Source of the DNA: PCC-10605 sp964409355
Lineage (GTDB): Bacteria > Cyanobacteriota > Cyanobacteriia > Cyanobacteriales > Cyanobacteriaceae
NCBI GenBank assembly: GCA_964409355.1
Contig: CAYPDC010000002.1
Span: 17,302 to 81,301, forward strand
DNA length: 64,000 nucleotides
Direction: 5' to 3'
The notes under the pieces were generated by a model. It was not told the origin of the DNA. It made no database searches and worked only from the letters and a program-made list of their open reading frames with translations. The stretch's first letter is position 1. Each line of letters starts with the position of its first letter. Made by a program: the position numbers and the translations under genes. Positions 58,137 through 64,000 of this stretch are shown piece by piece.

Positions 58137-59669
58137 ATGAATCACAAAGATTTATCAGAAGAAGGAAAACTATTAGTGCAACGCTATCTGCTCAAAGAAT
58201 TAGTAGGACTTGGAGGAATGGGGACAGTATATCGAGCCCAAGACATCGCATCTAAAAATCAAAATGTAGCGGTGAAAATCCTCTCTCGTTCTTTAAATGA
58301 CATGAAAATGATCAAGCAGTTTCAAAGAGAAGCAACCTTTAGTGCCTTACTATCAGAAAGAAGTAATAATATTGTCAAAGTAACAGACTATGGGGTAGAT
58401 GAAGAAAAAGTACCCTTCTATGTCATGGAATTTTTGGAGGGGGAAAACCTCGATGATATGATTGATGTCCACAATATCTCTGTGCTTCAATTTTTTGATT
58501 TTGTCTATCAAATTTGTCGGGCAATGGAAACAGCCCATAACGGCATCTTTTTTGAAGGAGAAATTTACCCCGTTATTCACCGAGACTTAAAACCTAGTAA
58601 CGTTTTTATCATTGAAGACGAAACAGGTAAACAAATTATTAAAGTCTTAGATTTTGGCATCGCCAAATTAGTCAAAAATGACCCTGATGAGAGAGAAAAC
58701 TTTATGGGGACACCTAAATACTGTTCCCCCGAACAACTACAAGGGAAAGACTTAGATAATCGCTCTGATATTTATAGTTTAGGGATGATCATGTACCTGA
58801 TGCTATGCAAAAAATACCCTTGGGATTTAGAAATAGAATCCGTTAGTTTATGGTACAAAGCTCATACAGAATTACCACCGAACCCCTTTCCCCCAGAATT
58901 AAATATATCTTCAGATTTAGAAAAATTGGTTCTCAAATGTTTAGAAAAAAATCCAGCTAATAGACCTCAAAATGTAGGAGAAATAATCCAAAAATTAGAA
59001 AATATTGCCAGAAAACTAAAAATTAATAATCAACAAAGAAATGATACTCAAAGTCATTTAATCAATATTACTAATAGCAATTTAAAAGAAAATAACGATA
59101 CTCTCTCTCCTAAAGACAAATTTTTATTTACCAATGAATGGCCTGATAATAAACCAAAACAAAAAATAGTATTTCCTCGTATTGTCTTTTATGAAAATAC
59201 TTCATTACCCACTATTTGCACAATGCTTGAAAGTGAAGATATAAAAAAGAGAAAAAATAATATTCGCTATAGTCAATTTGTCTTTCAAAGCTATCCCCAT
59301 CCGATGATTTTGTGGATAACCTTACTATATAGTCCTAAACACGAACCCCGATGGCTTCCCTGCTATTTAGATTTAAAAACAAAAGTCGGTCAACAATTAG
59401 CCACTGTTTTAAGTGAATCCAAAGAATATTTTGTCCTATTCTATTCCCTAGAAAAACCCAACAAATGTCTTGATTTACAGAGCTTTAAAATAATGTTAAA
59501 ACAAAGAACAAGCCTGAAACAATGGATGTCTGTTAGCAATATGATTAGTGTTAAACACAACGATGAAGCTCTTTTTAGCAGACGTAAATTAAAACAAGAT
59601 TTAGAAATATTAAAACCCAAAATCCTGATCGAACTGGAAAAGACGAATACTCTCGAAGTTTATGAATAG
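58137..59669 (+). CDS. Ser/Thr protein kinase with uncharacterised C-terminal domain
   Basis: The kinase domain covers about residues 15-285. It has the glycine loop LVGLGGMGTVYRAQD, catalytic HRDLKPSNVF with Asp near residue 149, DFGIAKL (DFG), GTPKYCSPEQLQG (activation segment), and the DNRSDIYSLG helix. The remaining 220 residues hold a linker and an unrecognised domain with YSQFVFQSYPHPMILWITLL and ending near LKPKILIEL. No transmembrane segment is obvious, so it is likely cytoplasmic. The C-terminal domain may recruit substrates or sense stress; that is inference. An FHA protein at 36160-36663 is a possible phospho-reader. Confidence 0.92.
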   Translation: MNHKDLSEEGKLLVQRYLLKELVGLGGMGTVYRAQDIASKNQNVAVKILSRSLNDMKMIKQFQREATFSALLSERSNNIVKVTDYGVDEEKVPFYVMEFLEGENLDDMIDVHNISVLQFFDFVYQICRAMETAHNGIFFEGEIYPVIHRDLKPSNVFIIEDETGKQIIKVLDFGIAKLVKNDPDERENFMGTPKYCSPEQLQGKDLDNRSDIYSLGMIMYLMLCKKYPWDLEIESVSLWYKAHTELPPNPFPPELNISSDLEKLVLKCLEKNPANRPQNVGEIIQKLENIARKLKINNQQRNDTQSHLINITNSNLKENNDTLSPKDKFLFTNEWPDNKPKQKIVFPRIVFYENTSLPTICTMLESEDIKKRKNNIRYSQFVFQSYPHPMILWITLLYSPKHEPRWLPCYLDLKTKVGQQLATVLSESKEYFVLFYSLEKPNKCLDLQSFKIMLKQRTSLKQWMSVSNMISVKHNDEALFSRRKLKQDLEILKPKILIELEKTNTLEVYE

Positions 59670-59738
59670 ACTGCATTGTGTAGTTAATGCTAAATTCTCC
59701 TAACTCCTAACTCCTAACCCCAAACTCCCCACTAATTC

Positions 59739-60554
59739 CTATTGCTTTACGGGTGCTAATTTAATATTTTTAGCCAATCCTAAAAACTCTAAAATCTTAA
59801 TGGTCATCCAAGTTAAATCAATTTCCCACCACTGTAAACCATGACGAGCAGAATATTGATAAGCATGGTGATTGTTATGCCAACCTTCTCCAAAAGTTAA
59901 TAAAGCTACCCACCAACAATTACGAGAATGATCGTTGGATTCATGGCTTACATAACCAAATTTGTGAGTTGCACTGTTAACAAACCAAGTCACATGAAAA
60001 ACTAACACAAGACGAAGGAAAATACCCCAAACTACGAAAGACCATCCACCCCAGAAAAAGAGTAATAATCCTAAAACAACTTGAATGGGAATAAAGTATT
60101 TTTCACAGAAAAGATAAAAAGGATCATTTTGAATATCTTTCGTATATTTCGGTACATCTTTATTGGCAGGATTTTTCACAAACATCCAACCCATGTGACT
60201 CCACCAAAAACCTTTGTTAGAATCATGGGGATCACCATCATGATCAGAGTATTTATGATGAATACGGTGTAAGCCAACCCATGAAATAGGTCCACCTTCA
60301 CAGGCTAAAGTACCACAGAAAACAAGGAAGTATTCTAACCATTTAGGGGTTTCAAAACTACGGTGAGACACTAAGCGATGATAGCCTAAAGTAACTCCGA
60401 TACAAGCGGTAAGCCAATAAAGGAAAGCAGTCACTCCCACTGCACCCCAGTTAAAATTGCTAGGTAAAAAAGCGAATAAGGCTATGGAGTGAATAATAGC
60501 CATGTAGATAATAACATTCCATGCTGGAGCTAATTTTTCTGTTGTTGTTGTCAT
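59739..60554 (-). CDS. desC: Acyl-lipid delta-9 fatty-acid desaturase
   Basis: This 271-residue membrane di-iron desaturase has the three histidine boxes HRLVSHRSF (near residue 59), HRIHHKYSDHDGDPH (near residue 96) and WHNNHHAYQYSARHG (near residue 230), and about four membrane segments. It introduces the first double bond in membrane-lipid acyl chains. The short plant/cyanobacterial form without a cytochrome b5 domain fits DesC. The upstream region (60555-60974) is AT-rich and carries a family C element and another hairpin (GCTC/GAGC near 60780), which could affect cold-regulated expression. Confidence 0.93.
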   Translation of the reverse strand: MTTTTEKLAPAWNVIIYMAIIHSIALFAFLPSNFNWGAVGVTAFLYWLTACIGVTLGYHRLVSHRSFETPKWLEYFLVFCGTLACEGGPISWVGLHRIHHKYSDHDGDPHDSNKGFWWSHMGWMFVKNPANKDVPKYTKDIQNDPFYLFCEKYFIPIQVVLGLLLFFWGGWSFVVWGIFLRLVLVFHVTWFVNSATHKFGYVSHESNDHSRNCWWVALLTFGEGWHNNHHAYQYSARHGLQWWEIDLTWMTIKILEFLGLAKNIKLAPVKQ

Positions 60555-60635
60555 TGGTACGGTAAAATTTACGAAATTTTATGTTTTGTCAAACTAAGAT
60601 TTTCTAAATCAAAGTTATTTTTTGTTGATAATTAA

Positions 60636-60724
60636 GGTTCTTCATGACTTAGTATGCAAATTGCATTTTGAAAACGAGAGATCAAGACTTCCAGCTTTCA
60701 CAGCATACCATCTCGTGAAGAACC
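60636..60724. mobile_element. MITE-like repeat family C, full copy
   Basis: This 89-bp element has terminal repeats GGTTCTTCATGA (left) and TCGTGAAGAACC (right), 11 of 12 matching. Its left 33 bases recur exactly, inverted, at 44638-44670. Such GGTTCTTCA ends resemble insertion-sequence ends. It lies between desC and glcE. Confidence 0.7.
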
Positions 60725-60974
60725 ATAATTAAAGCTAAATTAAAGATCAAAAAAAGGGCTAAAAGAGTCATATGCCGCTCTATAGAAAAGAGCAGATTTA
60801 ACTTTTAATTTTAAATTAAGATCACTCAAGTTCAGATTATAAACCATAAATCATAATCAGTAAAATTATAGTTTACCATCTTCATTTAAAATGAATATCA
60901 TAAATTATCATTAAATAAACTTAAAAAAAGATTAATTATTGTCTCAGTAACGCAAAAAATATAATTGACATAGA

Positions 60975-62282
60975 ATGAATAATACATTTTCTACTTTTTC
61001 CCCAGACACAATCAAAAAACAATTCCCTCATCAAGATTTAGATTCTTTAGAAGTTACTGATTGGGGTCAAGTTTCTCTTTGGAGAGAACGCTTTGAGGTG
61101 CATGATTTTAAAAACTGTCTTCCTCGCTACATAATTAGTCCAAACACTAAAGACATACTATCACAGTTTTTAAAGATTTGTTATCAACATCAATGGCGGA
61201 TATTACCTCTAGGCAATGGCACAAAATTGCATTGGGGAAAATTACCTGTGGGGGGAGATATTTTAGTTAGCACCAATAAATGGGCTCAAGTGATAGAACA
61301 TTCTGTAGATGATTTAACCGTTACAGTTCAATCAGGAATTAAAATTAAAGATTTACGAGAGTTTTTACTGCCTTTTGAGCAATTTTTACCTATTGATCCC
61401 GTTTATGACGAATTGGCAACGGTGGGAGGGGTGGTGGCGACAGCTAATACGGGAAGTTTACGACAAAGATATGGCGGCATTAGAGATTTGATTTTAGGGA
61501 TTTCATTCCTTAGAAGTGATGGAGAGGAAGCAAAAGCCGGGGGGAAGGTAGTAAAAAATGTGGCGGGTTACGATTTAATGAAACTGTTTACGGGTTCTTA
61601 TGGTAATTTGGGGATTATCACAGAAGTTACTTTTCGTTTATTTCCCCTTCCTTCCCAGTCAAACACTTTGGTTATTACTGGGGAAAAAGAAAAAATCAAT
61701 CAGTTAAGAAAAATGGTTTTTGTGTCTGGTTTAACGCCTATTTGTGCAGATTTAGTCTCTGAGTCTCTTATTTCTGGTTTGAATCTGGGTTTAGGTATGG
61801 GGTTAGTGTTACGTTTTCAGGGTATATCTGAAAGTGTTGAGCAACAAAGTGCCAGAATCAGACAATGGGTGCAACGTCTCAATTTATCGATGCAATCTTA
61901 TCAAGGAGAAGGAGAGTTAAAGTTGTGGAATGATTTAAAGATGAAGGTTTCTGTGAGAGAAAATTCTCAAGAGGTGATATGTAAAGTGGGAATTGTTTCC
62001 ACTCAGATTGCTAATTGTTTCTCTTTGGTAGAAAATTACGGATTAGTTAATATTGCTACTGGAGTAGGACAAGTTAGACTTCAAGATAAAATAAAAACTC
62101 ATCAAATTAGAAGTTTAAGACAGTTTTGTCAAGATAATGCTGGTTATTTAACTATTTTAGAGTCCAATGCTTCTATTAAGAAAGAAATTGAACCCTGGGG
62201 ATATGTAGGCAATGGTTTGACGATGATGCGAAAAATTAAGTCTAATTTTGATCCTCTTAATCTTTTTGTTGACAAGTTGTAA
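60975..62282 (+). CDS. glcE: Glycolate oxidase/dehydrogenase FAD-binding subunit GlcE-like
   Basis: This 435-residue protein is an FAD-binding PCMH-fold oxidoreductase. RILPLGNGTKLHWGKLPVGG near residue 75 contacts FAD, and ATVGGVVATANTGSLRQRYG (near residue 155), GGKVVKNVAGYDLMKLFTGS and YGNLGIITEVTFRLFPLP follow. The short form without the large C-terminal oxidase domain matches GlcE, which with GlcD and GlcF oxidises glycolate to glyoxylate in photorespiration. No glcD or glcF is adjacent, as is common in cyanobacteria. The truncated glycerate kinase at 46175 belongs to the same route. Confidence 0.88.
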   Translation: MNNTFSTFSPDTIKKQFPHQDLDSLEVTDWGQVSLWRERFEVHDFKNCLPRYIISPNTKDILSQFLKICYQHQWRILPLGNGTKLHWGKLPVGGDILVSTNKWAQVIEHSVDDLTVTVQSGIKIKDLREFLLPFEQFLPIDPVYDELATVGGVVATANTGSLRQRYGGIRDLILGISFLRSDGEEAKAGGKVVKNVAGYDLMKLFTGSYGNLGIITEVTFRLFPLPSQSNTLVITGEKEKINQLRKMVFVSGLTPICADLVSESLISGLNLGLGMGLVLRFQGISESVEQQSARIRQWVQRLNLSMQSYQGEGELKLWNDLKMKVSVRENSQEVICKVGIVSTQIANCFSLVENYGLVNIATGVGQVRLQDKIKTHQIRSLRQFCQDNAGYLTILESNASIKKEIEPWGYVGNGLTMMRKIKSNFDPLNLFVDKL

Positions 62283-62340
62283 TCTAATTGACAATCTTAT
62301 TTTTTTTTAGCAATAATTTGTTTTGCTATAATAAAATTAC

Positions 62341-63720
62341 TTAAGATTTCAACTTTTCTAGTTGATAAGCTAATTGTAAAATGGTTTTTTCATCGGCGGG
62401 TTTACCTACCAATTGAATGCCTATGGGTAAGTTATCCTCGGTAAAACCTGTGGGAAGTGCGATCGCAGGTTGTCCTGTAGCATTAAAAGGAGGACAAGGA
62501 TTTATCCAATGGATGATATTTTCTAAGGTTTTTTCGGGGGGTAAATCTGCCCATTCTCCAATTTTAATGGGAGGCGACATATAAGTTGGAAGGAGTAAAA
62601 CATCGAAATTGTCAAAAAAGGCGACTATTTGTCGAGAAACTACCTGCATTTGATGTAATGCCCTTAAATAAGTGCCTAAATCGGGGGAAGTCTGCTTTAA
62701 CCACTGATTCATCGGATTGAGAATTTGATCGGGAAAACCCGCGGCAGTAATGCCCGATTGCCAAAGAGTTTTAAAGGGATCAACTAATGGTGTAAAATCT
62801 GGACAAGCCTCCATTAACTCATGCCCCATGGCTTCTAACTGAGATGCGATGGCACTTACTTGGTTTTTCAGAATAGGATGGGCTTCTCCTGCGGGTAAAA
62901 TAGAAGTAGCAAAGGCAATTTTTAACTTTCCTGTATCCTGAGTTAAAGCAGAAAGAAAAGAAGGATCGGGATTCGGCAACCAATAAGGATCTCCCGTGAT
63001 ATAACCAGAGATAGCATCCAATAACGCCGCACTATCGGCTACATTACGACTAAGACAACCGTGAGTAGCAATGCCCCCTTGATAATCCCCTACTGGGGCA
63101 TTAGAAACTCGTCCTCGACTGGGTTTTAATCCCACTATACCACAACAAAAAGCAGGACCTCTTACAGAACCACCTCCATCGGAAGCCGGGGCGATGGGTA
63201 ATAATCCCCCAGCCACAGCACAAGCGGCACCACCACTAGATCCTCCTGCGGTATAATCGAGATTATGGGGGTTGCGACAGGGAGGTAAACCGACTGATTC
63301 AGTGTAGGGTAAAGAGCCTAATTCCGATGTCGCTGTTTTACCGACAATAATAAACCCTGCCTGTTTAATTTTTGCCGTGATGCCACTATCATAATCAGCA
63401 ATTTGATCTTTTATAAAACCATTACCGTAACCTGTCGGCATTCCTTTGACGGGGTATAAGTCTTTAATAGCAGTAGGAATACCGAAAAAGAAGGGTAAAC
63501 AGGAAGTATCTTCCACTTGTGCTAAAATTTCCGTTTTTTCCTTAGCTTCGAGGAAGGCTTTATCTAAATCGAGATATGTAAAAGTACCTAATTGGTGGTT
63601 TTTTTCCTGTATTTGTGAGGCGTAAAACTTTAATATTTCTAAGGGTGAAATTTTCTTTTCATGGATTAATTTGCTTAGTTCTACTGCGGATCTTAAACCG
63701 ATATTTTCTTGTTTATTCAT
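62341..63720 (-). CDS. Amidase (amidase signature family)
   Basis: This 459-residue enzyme has the amidase Ser-Ser-Lys triad. Lys is in PTAIKDLYPVKGMPTGYGNG (near residue 87) and Ser-Ser in YTAGGSSGGAACAVAGGLLP (near residue 160), with SDGGGSVRGPAFCCGIVGLK immediately after. It hydrolyses amide bonds, but the substrate is unknown. GatA of tRNA amidation has the same fold, but the central and C-terminal regions here (NPCPPFNATGQPAIALPTGF) are those of free-standing amidases. Confidence 0.9.
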   Translation of the reverse strand: MNKQENIGLRSAVELSKLIHEKKISPLEILKFYASQIQEKNHQLGTFTYLDLDKAFLEAKEKTEILAQVEDTSCLPFFFGIPTAIKDLYPVKGMPTGYGNGFIKDQIADYDSGITAKIKQAGFIIVGKTATSELGSLPYTESVGLPPCRNPHNLDYTAGGSSGGAACAVAGGLLPIAPASDGGGSVRGPAFCCGIVGLKPSRGRVSNAPVGDYQGGIATHGCLSRNVADSAALLDAISGYITGDPYWLPNPDPSFLSALTQDTGKLKIAFATSILPAGEAHPILKNQVSAIASQLEAMGHELMEACPDFTPLVDPFKTLWQSGITAAGFPDQILNPMNQWLKQTSPDLGTYLRALHQMQVVSRQIVAFFDNFDVLLLPTYMSPPIKIGEWADLPPEKTLENIIHWINPCPPFNATGQPAIALPTGFTEDNLPIGIQLVGKPADEKTILQLAYQLEKLKS

Positions 63721-63928
63721 ATTATTACTTAACTGATGTTACGCAAAAAGATAATTAGTTGTTCGTTTGATGTGTCAGGTATCTGATACCTGAGTGCCTG
63801 ACACATTTATTTTAATTCCTTTTAAATACAGTATTTCATCTCCTTTATTTCACTGAATCAAATCCCATCATAATAATTTTCTTTCGCTTTTTTCGAGGCA
63901 AACAAGGTTCTGGATCTTTTGAGAATAA

Positions 63929-63940
63929 TAGACTTCTCCA
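63929..63940 (+). repeat. One end of a family B MITE-like element
   Basis: TAGACTTCTCCA matches the terminal repeat of the elements at 19758 and 54897. The other end is not visible in the 60 bases left, so the copy is truncated or runs out of the window. The remaining bases after amidase (63721-63928) hold direct and inverted GTGTCAGGTATC-type short repeats and no gene. Confidence 0.6.
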
Positions 63941-64000
63941 GAAATGGGGAGATAGGGAGAGAGGGGGATGGGTGGATTTTGGTTTATAGCGTTTCTCACA

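Noticed and set aside
1..64000. Search for tRNA, rRNA, CRISPR arrays, riboswitches and phage structural genes.
   Set aside because: No T-loop consensus with cloverleaf context, no regularly spaced repeats with unique spacers, no known riboswitch core and no capsid, portal or terminase-like proteins were seen by eye. A tRNAscan and Infernal search would be decisive.

Overview
This window is cyanobacterial chromosome. The evidence is the photosystem I genes psaF and psaJ, a high-light-inducible (Hli) protein gene, a CruF-type carotenoid gene, a KtrB/KtrA potassium system, NtcA-type nitrogen control of a cyanate operon, an acyl-lipid desaturase, and very many HIP1 octamers (gcgatcgc). The low GC content and gene set suggest a unicellular relative of Cyanobacterium or Geminocystis; that placement is inference. 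No rRNA, tRNA, CRISPR array, plasmid or phage structural gene was seen. A run of 100 N at 47733-47832 is a scaffold gap, and the 55 bases before it are repeated after it, so it is probably artificial.

Layout. 1-1712: the end of a prepilin peptidase gene and a Gfo/Idh/MocA oxidoreductase. 1845-4432: a decayed patch with a RelE/RelB-like pair, a Calx-beta fragment, a DUF6888/DUF6887-like pair, a HicA gene with a broken HicB, and a near-perfect 133-bp duplication. 4489-10595 (minus strand): Maf, CobH, a REC-PAS-GGDEF protein and a rare ammonium transporter fused to a hybrid histidine kinase. 10596-18754: a TnpB remnant, an aminotransferase, TsaE, an RND pump, a DUF29 protein and HflX. 18755-25158: an accessory island bounded by degenerate copies of the hflX 3' end. 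It carries BrnT/BrnA, a HicB with a hicA stump, an actin/Hsp70-fold ATPase with a partner of unknown function, and, further on, a CbiX-like chelatase and a Uma2 protein. 25159-39960: mostly housekeeping genes (KtrBA, bisphosphate nucleotidase, FabG, metallophosphoesterase, SdhA, a WD40 protein, BioF, FHA, Crp/Fnr, VanY, a methyltransferase and Hli). 40145-41254: a graveyard of chimeric gene fragments. 41426-46825: a CHAT-domain membrane protein, a carotene-isomerase-like flavoprotein, CruF and a truncated glycerate kinase. 46841-53777: TruB, the cyn operon and sulfate adenylyltransferase. 53933-63720: a flippase-like membrane protein, L-lactate dehydrogenase, PsaJ/PsaF, TsaD, a Ser/Thr kinase, a DesC desaturase, GlcE and an amidase.

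How the genes work together. The cyn genes (binding protein, permease, ATPase, NTF2-like protein, cyanase) form one nitrogen-scavenging unit behind a textbook NtcA promoter. The Amt-kinase fusion and the adjoining diguanylate cyclase look like an ammonium-sensing circuit that could feed c-di-GMP. TsaE and TsaD both serve tRNA t6A synthesis although they lie 44 kb apart.

The non-coding DNA is full of small mobile debris. At least three MITE-like families (about 105, 70-80 and 89 bp), a 74-bp IS200/IS605-type repeat and a GGGTTGAA palindrome recur, and several touch gene ends: they supply stop codons for the prepilin peptidase and tsaE genes and adjoin the point where hicA stops. The strongest candidates for undescribed biology are the hflX-end island with its actin-like ATPase cassette and the Amt-kinase/GGDEF pair.
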